DNA from: Nocardioidaceae bacterium
GTDB lineage: Bacteria > Actinomycetota > Actinomycetes > Propionibacteriales > Nocardioidaceae
Assembly (NCBI GenBank): GCA_030655315.1
Contig: JAURVT010000008.1
Location: forward strand, 1 to 64,000
Direction of reading: 5' to 3'
Length of the DNA: 64,000 nt
The translations under genes and the position numbers were made by a program. The notes under the pieces are model-generated. The model had not been told where the DNA came from. It ran no database searches and saw only the letters and a list, made by a program, of their open reading frames with translations. This document shows, piece after piece, positions 37,267-46,785 of the stretch; position 1 is the first letter of the stretch; every line of letters begins with the position of its first letter.

Positions 37267-38325
37267 ATGACCCTGACCATCCCCGCGCTCGCCGCCCCCG
37301 CCGCGAGCCAGACGTTCGAGCTGACCACCATCGAGCGGCGCGAGGTCGGATCCCGGGACGTGCTGATCGACGTCGCCTACTGCGGCATCTGCCACTCCGA
37401 CATCCACCAGGCCCGCGACGAGTGGGCCGAGGGCATCTTCCCGATGGTGCCGGGCCACGAGATCGCCGGCGTCGTGTCGGCCGTCGGTGACGAGGTCACC
37501 AAGTTCTCCGTCGGCGACCACGCCGGTGTCGGCTGCTTCGTCGACTCCTGCCGCGCGTGCGAGAACTGCCTGGCCGGCGAGGAGCAGTACTGCCTCGAGG
37601 GTGAGGTCGCGACCTACAACGGCCGCGACTACGAGGGCGGCGAGACCTACGGCGGCTACAGCAAGCAGACCGTCGTGCACGAGGACTACACCTTGAAGAT
37701 CCCGGAGGGCATCGCGCTCGACGAGGCCGCGCCGCTGCTGTGCGCCGGCATCACCGTGTTCTCCCCGCTGCACCACTGGGGCGCCGGCCCGGGGAAGAAG
37801 GTCGCGATCGTCGGCATGGGCGGTCTCGGCCACATGGGCGTGAAGATCGCGGCCGCCATGGGGGCCGAGGTCACGGTGCTCAGCCAGTCGCTGAAGAAGC
37901 AGGAGGACGGCCTGCGACTCGGCGCCGACCACTACTTCGCCACCGAGGACCGCCAGACGTTCAGGGACCTGCGGGGCACGTTCGACCTGATCGTGAACAC
38001 GGTGGCGGCGACGCTCCCGGTCGACAAGTACCTGTCGCTGCTGCGCCTGAACGGCACGATGGTCAACGTGGGCATCCCGGCGGACGCGGACAGCTACCAC
38101 GCCTTCTCGCTCGCCGGCATGCGTCGCAGCCTGGCCGGCTCCAAGATCGGCGGCATCCGCGAGACCCAGGAGATGCTGGACTTCTGCGCCCAGCACGGCA
38201 TCGGCGCCGAGGTCGAGGTGCTGCAGCCCGAGCCCCAGGTGGTCGACGAGGCCTACGAGCGCGTCATCGCCAGCGACGTGCGGTACCGCTTCGTCCTCGA
38301 CATGGCGGCGCTGCCGGACGCCTGA
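37267..38325 (+). CDS. Zinc NAD(P)-dependent alcohol dehydrogenase
   Basis: A 352-residue medium-chain dehydrogenase of the cinnamyl-alcohol/YahK aldehyde-reductase type. The catalytic zinc site is [11 protein letters not shown] and GHEIAGVV; the structural zinc lobe is [17 protein letters not shown]; the cofactor motif is [18 protein letters not shown]. Members typically reduce aldehydes with NADPH. The ATG is at 37267. It stands alone and ends in a strong hairpin. Confidence 0.88.
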   Translation: MTLTIPALAAPAASQTFELTTIERREVGSRDVLIDVAYCGICHSDIHQARDEWAEGIFPMVPGHEIAGVVSAVGDEVTKFSVGDHAGVGCFVDSCRACENCLAGEEQYCLEGEVATYNGRDYEGGETYGGYSKQTVVHEDYTLKIPEGIALDEAAPLLCAGITVFSPLHHWGAGPGKKVAIVGMGGLGHMGVKIAAAMGAEVTVLSQSLKKQEDGLRLGADHYFATEDRQTFRDLRGTFDLIVNTVAATLPVDKYLSLLRLNGTMVNVGIPADADSYHAFSLAGMRRSLAGSKIGGIRETQEMLDFCAQHGIGAEVEVLQPEPQVVDEAYERVIASDVRYRFVLDMAALPDA

Positions 38326-38335
38326 CCGGCACCCG

Positions 38336-38374
38336 CACCGCCCCGTCGGACCTGCACGGTCCGGCGGGGCGGTG
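38336..38374 (+). terminator. Terminator after the alcohol dehydrogenase
   Basis: CACCGCCCCG (38336-38345) pairs with CGGGGCGGTG (38365-38374), then CGGACC with GGTCCG, around a 5-nt loop TGCAC, one internal mismatch. It lies between two convergent genes and may serve both. Confidence 0.8.
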
Positions 38375-38392
38375 TCGCGTCACGGGCCGCCG

Positions 38393-39163
38393 TCAGGGCG
38401 CCAGCGTCTGGCCGAGCGACAGCTCGGTGCCGAACGGGTCGGCGACCGTGGCGAGCCGGCCGTAGGGCATGTCGTGCGCGGGGACGACGACGCTGCCGCC
38501 GGCGGCGAGGACCCGCTCGACGGACTCGTCGGCCGACGTCACCTGGAACAGGACGTCCCACCCGGGCCGCCGCACGTCGGGGTCGGCGATGATGCCGCCC
38601 ACCTCGTGCCCGTCCGGCCGGCGCAGGAAGGTGAAGTCGCCGCCCGGGAGGTACTCGTTCGCGTCGAGGGTGAAGTCGAAGACCGCGGCGTAGAACGCTC
38701 GCGCCGCCGTGGCGTCGGGGACGACGAGGTCGTTGCGCAGCAGCGCGCCCGGCTCGTTGACCGCGCCGCAGCCGATGTGCTCGCGCCCCTGCCACAGGGC
38801 GAACGGCGACCCGTCGGGATCGCGCAGGGCGGCCATCCGGCCGAGGTCGCCGAGGTCGTCCGGCCCGAAGTCGACCGTGCCCCCGGCCTCGACGGCACGC
38901 GCGACCGTGGCGTCGCAGTCGTCGGTGGCGAGGTACACGTTCCACCAGGTGACCGCGGACGGCTCCTGCTGCGGCGACAGCGCGCCCACGCGTCTGCCGT
39001 CGGGCAGCAGGCACGTCGTGTAGTAGCCCTGCTCGGCCGGTGCCGTCTCGAAGCGCCAGCCGAAGAGCGCCTCGTAGAAGGCCTTGGCGGCGTCGAGGTC
39101 GGGCACGCCGAGATCGATCCAGGTGGGGGTCCCGAGAGGTTGGTTGGTGGTCACCGTGCTCAT
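38393..39163 (-). CDS. Two-domain VOC/glyoxalase-like protein
   Basis: A 256-residue protein with two vicinal-oxygen-chelate modules: residues about 10-125 (WIDLGVPDLDAAKAFYEALFGW ... DPDGSPFALWQ) and 137-250 (NDLVVPDATAARAFYAAVFDF ... DPFGTELSLGQ). It resembles mycobacterial Cfp30B-type proteins. Metal-ligand residues are only partly conserved, so catalysis is uncertain; binding or resistance roles occur in the family. The ATG at 39163 was chosen because the first VOC module begins about 10 residues in. Confidence 0.8.
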   Translation of the reverse strand: MSTVTTNQPLGTPTWIDLGVPDLDAAKAFYEALFGWRFETAPAEQGYYTTCLLPDGRRVGALSPQQEPSAVTWWNVYLATDDCDATVARAVEAGGTVDFGPDDLGDLGRMAALRDPDGSPFALWQGREHIGCGAVNEPGALLRNDLVVPDATAARAFYAAVFDFTLDANEYLPGGDFTFLRRPDGHEVGGIIADPDVRRPGWDVLFQVTSADESVERVLAAGGSVVVPAHDMPYGRLATVADPFGTELSLGQTLAP

Positions 39164-39262
39164 GTCCGCTCCCTGCGTCCGTGTGTCTCGTGCCACCGAA
39201 CCTAGGGCCCACCACCGACAGGACGCGTCGACCACCCGGACGAGAGGTCCACGTCGGTGGGG

Positions 39263-41434
39263 TCAGGAGGGGGCGCCGCCGAAGACCCGGGTCAGCGCGG
39301 CGGGCGGGACGGGACGGCCGAACAGCCAGCCCTGGGCGAAGGTGCAGCCGAGGTCGCGGACGGCCTCGAAGGTGGCCTCGTCCTCGACCCCCTCGGCGAC
39401 GACGTCGAGGCCCATCTCGGTGCCGAGGCGGATGATCGCCGCGACGATGGCGCGGCTCGTGCGGTCGGTGAGGAGGTCGGCGACGAACGACCGGTCGACC
39501 TTGAGGAAGCCCACCGGCAGGTGCTTGACGTTGCTGAGGCTCGAGTGCCCGGTGCCGAAGTCGTCGAGACCGATCGGCACCCCCAGGTCGGCCAGGGCCG
39601 TGAGCTGGCGCAGGGTGGTCGGCCCCGCGTCGATCAGGGTGCGCTCGGTCAGCTCGACGGCGAGCGCCGACGGCTCCAGCCCGTGGGCGGCCAGCGACCT
39701 CGCGACGTGCCCGGCCACGTCGCGCTGCACCAGCTGCTGCCCCGAGACGTTGACGGCGACGGAGGGCACCGGGGTGCCGGCGGCGCGGAGCTCGGCCAGG
39801 ATCCGGCAGGTCTCGCCGATCACCCAGGTGTCGATGGGCACCACGAGGCCGGACGCCTCGGCGACGGCCAGGAACTCGGCGGGCCCCAGCAGCCCGCGCT
39901 CGGGGTGCTCCCAGCGCAGCAGCGCCTCGCAGGCCACGGGCGCGCGGGTGGCGGCGTCCACGACGGGCTGCAGGTACACGCGCAGCTCGCCGGCGTCGAT
40001 CGCCCGCTGGAGCTCGCGCTCGGTGCCCGCCCGGTGCTGCGCGGCGGCGCGCATCTCGGGCCGGTAGACGCGGTGGCAGCTGCGCCCGTCGTCCTTGGCG
40101 GCGTACATCGCGAGGTCGGCGCGGCGCAGGAGCTCGCGCTCGTCCTCCTCGCCGGTGCCGACGGCGATGCCGACGCTGGCGCCGACGTGCAGCACCTCGC
40201 CGGCGAGGACGACCGGCCGCCCGAGCTCGGCGATGATCTGGTCGGCGACCCGCTCGGCGCACGACTCGACGTCGCTCTCGCGGGCGCCGGCGTCGTCGAG
40301 GACCACGAGGAACTCGTCCCCGCCCAGCCGTGCGGGGGTGTGCGAGATGCCGGGCACCGCGGCGAGCCGCTGCGCCAGCACCCGCAGCAGCTGGTCGCCG
40401 ACGTCGTGCCCGAGCGTGTCGTTGACGAGCTTGAAGTGGTCGAGGTCGAGGAACATCACCGCGATCGGCTCGCCGCGACGGCGTGCCTCGCGGCGGGCCT
40501 GCTCCACCAGGGACGAGCCGAGCGTGCGGTTGCCGAGGCCCGTCAGCGCGTCGTGGTGGGCCATCACCTCCATCTGCTCGCGGATGGCGCGCTGCGCGGT
40601 GACGTCCTCGGTCTGGACGAGGAGGACGACCCCGCCCTCCTCGGCCGGTGCGGGCACCGTCGACGCCCAGGTCCGCACCCAGCGGCGCCGTCCGTCGGGG
40701 TGCCGGATCTCCCACTCGTCGACGTCGGCGCCGTCGTGGTCCACCACGAGGGCCCGCAGCGTCTCGCGTCCGCGGGTCCGCTCGGCGGGGACGACGAGGT
40801 CGGTCACGGGGCTCCCGACCAGCTCGGCCGCCGACCCGACGCCGAACTGCCGGCAGAAGGCGGCGTTGGCGGTCTGGATCGGGTAGCCGGCCTCGACGTC
40901 GACGCCGCAGGTGGCGATGCCGAGCGGGCTGTCGTCGAAGATCGCGCGCAGTCGCTCCTCCTGGCGCTGCACCTCGCGCGCGAGGTCGTGGCGCCGCGTG
41001 ACGTCGATGAAGGTCGAGAACCCGAGGACGACCTCCCCGTCCTGCAGGACGACATCGGCACTGACGTCGACCCACAGGCGCGAGCCGTCGGGACGGCTGA
41101 TGCTCATCACGACCTCGCGCACCGGCTCGCCGGTGGCGAACGCCTGCGAGATCGGGTGCCGCTCGGACGGCATGGGGTCGCCGTGCTCGTCGAGGACGCC
41201 CCAGGCGGGGTCGCCGGTGAGGCGACCGGAGACGGCGGCGGGCGTCACGCCGAGCATGCGCTGCGCCGCGGCGTTCACCTCCACGATGCCGCCGTCGGCG
41301 GCGTGCACGACCAGCCCGACGGCCACCGCCCGCGCCATCGCCTCGTAGCCCGCGCGCACGGTCGCCAGCTCGGGTGCCCGGGTGCCCGGGAGCCCGAGGA
41401 CGCTCCCCAGGTCCCGGGGGTCGGGGGTGCTCAT
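39263..41434 (-). CDS. PAS-PAS-GGDEF-EAL protein
   Basis: A 723-residue cytosolic c-di-GMP enzyme. Two PAS domains lie at about 25-150 (VEVNAAAQRMLGVTPAAVSG) and 160-285 (IFDDSPLGIATCGVD). The GGDEF domain has FLDLDHFKLVND and intact RLGGDEFLVV, and the EAL domain starts VYLQPVVDAATRAPVACEALLRW with LDDFGTGHSSL. The PAS pair implies signal-controlled activity, ligand unknown. It is the second full GGDEF-EAL protein in the window. The ATG at 41434 precedes the PAS core; upstream in-frame codons lack homology. Confidence 0.9.
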   Translation of the reverse strand: MSTPDPRDLGSVLGLPGTRAPELATVRAGYEAMARAVAVGLVVHAADGGIVEVNAAAQRMLGVTPAAVSGRLTGDPAWGVLDEHGDPMPSERHPISQAFATGEPVREVVMSISRPDGSRLWVDVSADVVLQDGEVVLGFSTFIDVTRRHDLAREVQRQEERLRAIFDDSPLGIATCGVDVEAGYPIQTANAAFCRQFGVGSAAELVGSPVTDLVVPAERTRGRETLRALVVDHDGADVDEWEIRHPDGRRRWVRTWASTVPAPAEEGGVVLLVQTEDVTAQRAIREQMEVMAHHDALTGLGNRTLGSSLVEQARREARRRGEPIAVMFLDLDHFKLVNDTLGHDVGDQLLRVLAQRLAAVPGISHTPARLGGDEFLVVLDDAGARESDVESCAERVADQIIAELGRPVVLAGEVLHVGASVGIAVGTGEEDERELLRRADLAMYAAKDDGRSCHRVYRPEMRAAAQHRAGTERELQRAIDAGELRVYLQPVVDAATRAPVACEALLRWEHPERGLLGPAEFLAVAEASGLVVPIDTWVIGETCRILAELRAAGTPVPSVAVNVSGQQLVQRDVAGHVARSLAAHGLEPSALAVELTERTLIDAGPTTLRQLTALADLGVPIGLDDFGTGHSSLSNVKHLPVGFLKVDRSFVADLLTDRTSRAIVAAIIRLGTEMGLDVVAEGVEDEATFEAVRDLGCTFAQGWLFGRPVPPAALTRVFGGAPS

Positions 41435-41526
41435 GACCGTGATGATCGCACCCGTCCGGGGCGTCCGTCCCGACTTGTCCCGTTCTGCCCCCGGGGGGCG
41501 AGGAGGGCGGCGTAGAGTCACCGGAC

Positions 41527-42093
41527 ATGGAAGCCGGGACGACGGGACGTCGCACCTACCTGCTCGTCGACGGCGAGAACATCGACGCCACCGTGGGGAC
41601 GACGCTGCTCAACCGTCGTCCGACGGCGGAGGAGCGTCCCCGCTGGGACCGCGTCGAGCGCTACGCCGAGGAGCTGTGGGGCCAGCCCGTCACCGGCCTG
41701 TTCTTCCTCAACGCCAGCGGCGGGCACCTCCCCACCGCGTTCGTGCAGGCCCTGGTCGCCATCGGGTACCGCCCGGTGCCGCTGGCCGGGCGCACGGACC
41801 AGAAGGTCGTCGACATCGGTGTCCAGCGCACCCTGGACGCGCTGGTCGGCCACGACGCCGACGTGCTGCTCGTCAGCCACGACGGCGACTTCGCGCCGCA
41901 CATGAAGGCGCTGATGGGAGAGCACCGGCGCGTCGGGCTGCTCGCGCTGCGCGAGTTCGTCAGCACGCAGTACGCGGCGATCGAGATGCCGGTGCACGAC
42001 CTGGAGGACGACGTCCGCGCCTTCAACGTGCCGCTGCCCCGCGTCAAGATCATCGCGCTCGAGGAGTTCGACCCCGAGCACTTCCTGCGCTGA
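41527..42093 (+). CDS. NYN-domain (LabA/DUF88) protein
   Basis: A 188-residue PIN-like nuclease-fold protein. The NYN signature [13 protein letters not shown] in YLLVDGENIDA near the N-terminus, VVDIGVQRTLDAL in the middle and VLLVSHDGDFAPHMKAL (about residue 120). The family includes predicted RNases and LabA-type regulators; target RNA is unknown. It is divergent from the PAS-GGDEF-EAL gene and followed by an aldo/keto reductase after 17 bp. Confidence 0.8.
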   Translation: MEAGTTGRRTYLLVDGENIDATVGTTLLNRRPTAEERPRWDRVERYAEELWGQPVTGLFFLNASGGHLPTAFVQALVAIGYRPVPLAGRTDQKVVDIGVQRTLDALVGHDADVLLVSHDGDFAPHMKALMGEHRRVGLLALREFVSTQYAAIEMPVHDLEDDVRAFNVPLPRVKIIALEEFDPEHFLR

Positions 42094-42110
42094 CGCGCGA
42101 CGATGGGGGC

Positions 42111-43133
42111 ATGATCCTTCGACCCCTCGGCCGCACCGGCACCGTCGTCTCCGCCCTCACCCTCGGCACCATGACCTTCGGCGCCGAGACCGACGAGGCG
42201 GGGGCGCACGACCAGCTCGACGTGTTCGTCGAGTCCGGCGGCAACCTCGTCGACACCGCCGACGTCTACAACGCCGGCGTGTCCGAGGAGATGATCGGGC
42301 GCTGGCTGGCCGCACGGCCGGCCGAGGTGCGCGACCGCGTGGTGCTGGCGACGAAGGGCCGCTTCCCCACCGGGGGCGACGTCAACGACGTCGGCCTGTC
42401 CCGCCGCCACCTGCAGCGGGCCCTGGACGCCTCGCTCACCCGGCTCGGCGTGGACGTCGTCGATCTCTACCAGGTGCACGCGTACGACCCGATCACGCCG
42501 CTGGAGGAGACCTTCTCGACGCTCGACGACTTCGTGCGGGCCGGCAAGGTGCGGCACGTCGGGCTCTCGAACTACACCGGCTGGCAGGTGCAGAAGGTGG
42601 TGGCCCTCGCCCGTGAGCACGGCTGGGACGCCCCGGTGACCCTGCAGCCCCAGTACAACCTGCTCGTGCGGGAGCTGGAGTGGGAGGTCGTCCCGTCGTG
42701 CCTGGACGCGGGACTCGGCCTGCTCCCGTGGTCGCCGCTCGGTGGCGGGTGGCTGACCGGCAAGTACCGGCGGGACGAGGCGCCCACGGGCGCCACCCGG
42801 CTGGGGGAGGACCCCGAGCGCGGCGTCGAGGCGTACGCCGGTCGCTCGGCGCAGCAGCGCACCTGGGACGTCGTCGACGCCGTCCGCGCGGTGGCCGAGG
42901 CCCGCGGGGCGACGATGGCCCAGGTCGCGCTCGCCTGGCTGCGCGACCGGCCGTCCGTCACGTCGGTGATCCTGGGCGCCCGCACCACCGCGCAGCTGGT
43001 CGACAACCTCGGCTCGGCCGACCTGGTGCTCGACCCGGCCGAGGTCGACGCGCTCGACGCGGCCAGCGACCCCGGTGCCGCGGACTACCCCTACGGCGGT
43101 CCCGGCCAGGAGCAGCGCGCCCGCACGGTCTGA
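42111..43133 (+). CDS. Aldo/keto reductase
   Basis: A 340-residue NADPH-dependent TIM-barrel reductase. Typical segments are LGRTGTVVSALTLGTMTFG, the catalytic D and Y in VDTADVYNAGVSEE, K in VVLATKGRF, H in YQVHAYDP, and the C-terminal cofactor loop SVILGARTTAQLVDNL. It is of the YghZ/general stress oxidoreductase type. Substrate unknown. It is codirectional with the NYN gene and may be cotranscribed. Confidence 0.88.
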   Translation: MILRPLGRTGTVVSALTLGTMTFGAETDEAGAHDQLDVFVESGGNLVDTADVYNAGVSEEMIGRWLAARPAEVRDRVVLATKGRFPTGGDVNDVGLSRRHLQRALDASLTRLGVDVVDLYQVHAYDPITPLEETFSTLDDFVRAGKVRHVGLSNYTGWQVQKVVALAREHGWDAPVTLQPQYNLLVRELEWEVVPSCLDAGLGLLPWSPLGGGWLTGKYRRDEAPTGATRLGEDPERGVEAYAGRSAQQRTWDVVDAVRAVAEARGATMAQVALAWLRDRPSVTSVILGARTTAQLVDNLGSADLVLDPAEVDALDAASDPGAADYPYGGPGQEQRARTV

Positions 43134-43258
43134 GGCTCCGCGTCGGTTCCGGGTTGCCTCAAGGCGGACGGTCCGGACCGGGGGCGGCCCTAGCCTGGTC
43201 GCTCGGAGGAATCCGAGCCCTGGACCCCGGCTCACGCCCCGAGCACCTTGGACGCACC

Positions 43259-43552
43259 ATGTCGCTGCCGCACCACCGTCCCGTCCACCTCAGCGCCGTC
43301 CCGACCGTGCCCCCGGTGCGGTTGGAGGTCGAGCCGCCGTCGGCGTCGATGACCGACGTCGCCCGGGTCCTCCATCTCGACCTCTCCCACGCGCACCGGG
43401 CGATGGAGCTGTGGTCCGACGTCCTGGGGGTTCCGGTCGAGCAGCTCTCGCGCCTGGTCGTCGACCGCGCCCTCGCCGGCGCCGACCCGGGTCCGCCGGC
43501 CTGGGTGCTCGGCCGGACCCGCCGCCCGGTCGTCCGGGGGCCCGGTGGGTGA
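43259..43552 (+). CDS. Hypothetical 97-aa protein
   Basis: A possible small gene starting ATG 43259. The product is proline-rich at first and has a helical middle part (DVARVLHLDLSHAHRAMELWSDVLGVPVEQLSRLVVDRAL), which looks protein-like and could be a small helix-turn-helix-like domain. No family is recognised and no good ribosome site is obvious. A CTCGGA/TCCGAG hairpin lies upstream at 43203-43218. It precedes the whiB promoter region. Confidence 0.4.
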   Translation: MSLPHHRPVHLSAVPTVPPVRLEVEPPSASMTDVARVLHLDLSHAHRAMELWSDVLGVPVEQLSRLVVDRALAGADPGPPAWVLGRTRRPVVRGPGG

Positions 43553-43579
43553 ACAGTCGATGACTGATCCCGGACTTAC

Positions 43580-43609
43580 TTGAAAGTGTGATCACTTTCT
43601 GACTAGGTT
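43580..43609 (+). promoter_or_regulatory. whiB promoter with embedded operator
   Basis: A sigma-A-like promoter: TTGAAA (43580-43585) and TAGGTT (43604-43609) with an 18-nt spacer. The spacer and -35 overlap a perfect inverted repeat GAAAGTG-TGAT-CACTTTC (43582-43599), well placed for a repressor. The stretch is distinctly AT-richer than its surroundings. Confidence 0.6.
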
Positions 43610-43670
43610 CTGAACAAGTTCGACCGGCGGGGACCGATCGGCGCACGGGGCTAGCGAGAAGGAGACCGAC

Positions 43671-43961
43671 ATGGCGAACCTGTCACGACTGCCGATGCCG
43701 ATCCACGAGACCTACGACTGGCAGTTCGACGGCGCGTGCAACGACGCCGACCCGGCCACCTTCTTCTCGCCCGAGTTCGAGCGCGGCCCGCGTCGCACCG
43801 CCCGTGAGAACGCCGCCAAGGCGTTCTGTGCCCGGTGCCCGGTGGTGCAGGAGTGCCTGCGCCACGCGATGTCCGTCCGCGAGCCGTTCGGCGTGTGGGG
43901 CGGCCTGACCGCGCACGAGCGCGAGGTGCGTCAGCGCAGCGAGGTCGCCGCGGCGGTCTGA
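43671..43961 (+). CDS. WhiB-family iron-sulfur regulator
   Basis: A 96-residue WhiB-like protein. The four cluster cysteines are C23, C53, C56 and C62 (C-x29-C-x2-C-x5-C), followed by the GVWGG turn (G74-G78) and a basic C-terminal tail. These proteins bind a redox-sensitive 4Fe-4S cluster and the sigma factor to steer transcription. Which WhiB class it belongs to is not clear; the size and N-terminus are compatible with a WhiB3/WhiB4-like protein. AAGGAG lies before ATG 43671, and a promoter with operator lies at 43580-43609. Confidence 0.92.
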   Translation: MANLSRLPMPIHETYDWQFDGACNDADPATFFSPEFERGPRRTARENAAKAFCARCPVVQECLRHAMSVREPFGVWGGLTAHEREVRQRSEVAAAV

Positions 43962-43994
43962 CCCGCCGCCCGGCCGGGTCAGTCCTGGTCGGGC

Positions 43995-44663
43995 TCAGTC
44001 CTGGTCGAGGACGTCGTCGACCTCGAGACGCATCTGCGCCATCGAGCGCCGGATGCCGGTGGCCCGCTGGAAGTGGTTCACGATGTGCCCGGCGACCACG
44101 ACCTCGTCGGCATGGGTCCGGGCGGCCCCCTCGCGCAGGAGCGACGTCGCGGTGTCCTCGTCGACCTGCAGGATCCCCATCAGGAGTCCGCGGGCCTGGG
44201 CGACCAGCCCCGCGCGACGACGCGCCGGCTCGTCCGCGTCGTGGAAGTCGGCCGTGACGGCGGCGAACAGCTGGTCCAGCTCGCTGCGTCGCGCCGGAGG
44301 CGTGAGGTCGATCAGGTACCCGACCATGATCGGGGCACGACCGGGGTCGCCGTCGATCACCTGGCCGACGCCGAGCACCGACAGGGTCCGGCCGGCGCGC
44401 GTGATGATCCGGTAGAAGTGGTGGTACGAGCGTCCCGACGTGGCGGCGTCCATCACGGCCGCCATCGCGGCGTGGTCGTCGGGGTGCTGGAAAGCGGTGA
44501 GCGTCTGCGTGGTCATCACCTCGTCGGCGTCGACGCCCAGCATCCGGCGGATGTCGTCGGACAGCGTCCACCGGTCGGTGTCGATCTCGTAGCGGTAGCC
44601 ACCGACGGGCACGTCGCGCCCGTGGGTGACCGCCCGCATGTAGTGCTCGGCGTCGCCGCGCAT
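43995..44663 (-). CDS. PAS-ANTAR protein
   Basis: A 222-residue cytosolic protein. Residues about 15-125 form a PAS fold (WTLSDDIRRMLGVDADEVMT ... TAFQHPDDHAAM). Residues about 145-215 form an ANTAR RNA-binding domain (QARGLLMGILQVDEDTATSLL ... HIVNHFQRATGI). ANTAR proteins act by antitermination on paired hairpins; here a PAS domain would gate this. The signal and target RNA are unknown. The ATG is at 44663. It is convergent with whiB, 33 bp apart. Confidence 0.85.
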   Translation of the reverse strand: MRGDAEHYMRAVTHGRDVPVGGYRYEIDTDRWTLSDDIRRMLGVDADEVMTTQTLTAFQHPDDHAAMAAVMDAATSGRSYHHFYRIITRAGRTLSVLGVGQVIDGDPGRAPIMVGYLIDLTPPARRSELDQLFAAVTADFHDADEPARRRAGLVAQARGLLMGILQVDEDTATSLLREGAARTHADEVVVAGHIVNHFQRATGIRRSMAQMRLEVDDVLDQD

Positions 44664-44839
44664 GGGACCTCCAGTCGTGCCCGCACCGATGGCCCTGATT
44701 CTACGCGCTCGCAGGCCTCGGGGCGCCTCGGCTCGAGAAGAGCCGGCGGCCCCCGATGAGTCCGACCGCCGGACCGGGTCTGTACCGGCACGAGCACCGG
44801 CCGTCCACGGCCGGGCGTGCGGGAACGGAGCGGGGACCG

Positions 44840-45826
44840 ATGGACCACCTGGCGATCGAGACCGACGGGCTGGTGAAGCTCTTCGGGCGCAACCGCGCCG
44901 TCGACGGCGTCGACCTGGCGATCGCGTCCGGGGGCGTGCACAGCGTGCTCGGGCCGAACGGGGCGGGCAAGACGACCGTCATCCGGATGCTCGCGACGCT
45001 GCTGGTGCCCGACGGCGGGACGGCACGCGTGCTCGGGCACGACGTGGTGGACGAGGCCGCCGAGGTGCGGTCGCGCGTGGCGCTGACCGGTCAGTTCGCG
45101 TCGCTCGACGAGGACCTCACGGGTGCGGAGAACCTCGTGCTGCTCGCGCGGCTGTACGGCTACTCCCGGCGCGCTGCGCGCGAGCGCGCGTCCGAGCTGC
45201 TGTCGGCGTTCGACCTCGACGACGCCGCGGCCAAGCAGGTCAAGGCCTACTCCGGCGGCATGCGACGGCGCATCGACATCGCCGGGAGCATCGTGGTGCG
45301 ACCGGACCTGATGTTCCTCGACGAGCCCACCACGGGCCTGGACCCCCGCAGCCGCAACCAGGTCTGGGAGATCGTCCGGGCGCTGGTCGGCGCGGGCACG
45401 ACCATCCTGCTGACCACGCAGTACCTCGAGGAGGCCGACCAGCTCGCCGACCGGATCTCGGTGATCGACCACGGCCGGGTGATCGCCGAGGGCACCAGCG
45501 GGCAGCTGAAGGCCTCGGTCGGCGCCGGGTCGGTCAAGGTGAGGGTGGCCGACCCGTCGGACCGTGACGAGGTGGCCCGGCTGCTCGCCGAGTCGCTGGA
45601 CGCCAGCCCGGTGCTCGAGTCCGACGCGTCCGCGATGACGATCCGCGTGGACGACCCGTCGGCGGTCGCCGGCGCGCTGCACCGCGTCGGCGAGCACGGG
45701 CTGGTCGTCAGCGAGTACGCGCTCGGGCAGCCCAGCCTGGACGAGGTGTTCCTCGCGCTCACCGGCAAGCCCCCCGCCGACCGCACCGACCCGACCGACC
45801 GCGCCGACCAGGAGGTCCCGGCATGA
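44840..45826 (+). CDS. DrrA-type ABC exporter ATPase
   Basis: A 328-residue ABC ATPase of the daunorubicin-resistance DrrA family. It has Walker [16 protein letters not shown], signature [12 protein letters not shown], Walker [16 protein letters not shown], and a C-terminal DrrA domain ending [18 protein letters not shown] chose ATG 44840 over ATG 44756 because the family start [16 protein letters not shown] follows a GGAACGGAG ribosome site. The stop overlaps the permease start (ATGA), so the two form one exporter. The substrate is unknown. Confidence 0.9.
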   Translation: MDHLAIETDGLVKLFGRNRAVDGVDLAIASGGVHSVLGPNGAGKTTVIRMLATLLVPDGGTARVLGHDVVDEAAEVRSRVALTGQFASLDEDLTGAENLVLLARLYGYSRRAARERASELLSAFDLDDAAAKQVKAYSGGMRRRIDIAGSIVVRPDLMFLDEPTTGLDPRSRNQVWEIVRALVGAGTTILLTTQYLEEADQLADRISVIDHGRVIAEGTSGQLKASVGAGSVKVRVADPSDRDEVARLLAESLDASPVLESDASAMTIRVDDPSAVAGALHRVGEHGLVVSEYALGQPSLDEVFLALTGKPPADRTDPTDRADQEVPA

Positions 45827-46674
45827 GCACCGACCAGCAGACCGTGCCCGACCGCACGCCCCCGTCGCTCGACGCCCGCGTGGTGGCGGCCCTCGGCTCG
45901 GCCCAGCGCCCGCCGCGGGCGAGCGCGCTCGTCTCGTCGCTCACGTTCGGGTGGCGGGCGCTGCTCAAGATCAAGCACGTCCCCGAGCAGCTGTTCGACG
46001 TGACGATGTTCCCGATCATGTTCACGCTGATGTTCACCTTCGTGTTCGGCGGCGCGGTGTCGGGGTCGCCGGGGGAGTACCTGCAGTACGCGCTGCCGGG
46101 GATCCTGGTGCAGACGGTCGTGTTCATCACGATGTACACCGCCATGACCATCAACACCGACATCGAGAAGGGCGTCTTCGACCGCATCCGGTCGCTGCCG
46201 GTCTGGCGGCCGTCGCTGCTCGTCGGGGCCCTGCTGGGCGACACGCTGCGCTACCTGATGGCCTCGTCGATCGTGCTGCTCGTCGGCACCGCGATCGGGT
46301 ACCGGGCACCGGGCGGGCTCGGCGGCGTCGTCCTGGCCGTCGCGCTGCTGCTGGTGTTCTGCTTCTCGCTCAGCTGGCTGTGGCTCATCCTCGGCCTCAA
46401 GCTCCGCACCCCGAACGCGGTGATGGGGGTGGCGATGATGGTGCTGTTCCCGCTCACCTTCGTCAGCTCGGTGTTCGCCCCGCCCGAGACGATGCCCGGC
46501 TGGCTCCAGGCCTTCGTGGACGTGAACCCCGTGACGCTCCTCGTCGAGGCGGCCCGCGGGCTGATGAACGGCGACTCGCGGCCCGGCGACGTCCTCGTCG
46601 TCGTGGTGCTCGCGGTCGTCGTCACCGGGGTGTTCGCACCGATCGCGATGCGGATCTACAACCGCAAGTCCTGA
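45823..46674 (+). CDS. DrrB-type ABC exporter permease
   Basis: A 283-residue ABC-2 type permease with six predicted membrane helices. Typical features are [37 protein letters not shown], the [17 protein letters not shown] cytoplasmic segment and [17 protein letters not shown]...NPVT. It pairs with the preceding DrrA-type ATPase. A short UvrA-like DrrC homologue is encoded at 8258-10543 but is not linked. Export of a lipid or drug-like compound is family-based. Confidence 0.9.
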   Translation: MSTDQQTVPDRTPPSLDARVVAALGSAQRPPRASALVSSLTFGWRALLKIKHVPEQLFDVTMFPIMFTLMFTFVFGGAVSGSPGEYLQYALPGILVQTVVFITMYTAMTINTDIEKGVFDRIRSLPVWRPSLLVGALLGDTLRYLMASSIVLLVGTAIGYRAPGGLGGVVLAVALLLVFCFSLSWLWLILGLKLRTPNAVMGVAMMVLFPLTFVSSVFAPPETMPGWLQAFVDVNPVTLLVEAARGLMNGDSRPGDVLVVVVLAVVVTGVFAPIAMRIYNRKS

Positions 46675-46785
46675 CCCGGTGGTGGGGACGGCCCACCGTC
46701 GGGGACGGGCCTTCGGCTACTCGCTGGTAGTCGGCGCCGGGCGTGCGGGCATGATGGACTCGTCGAACGTCCACGAGGAGGCCCG

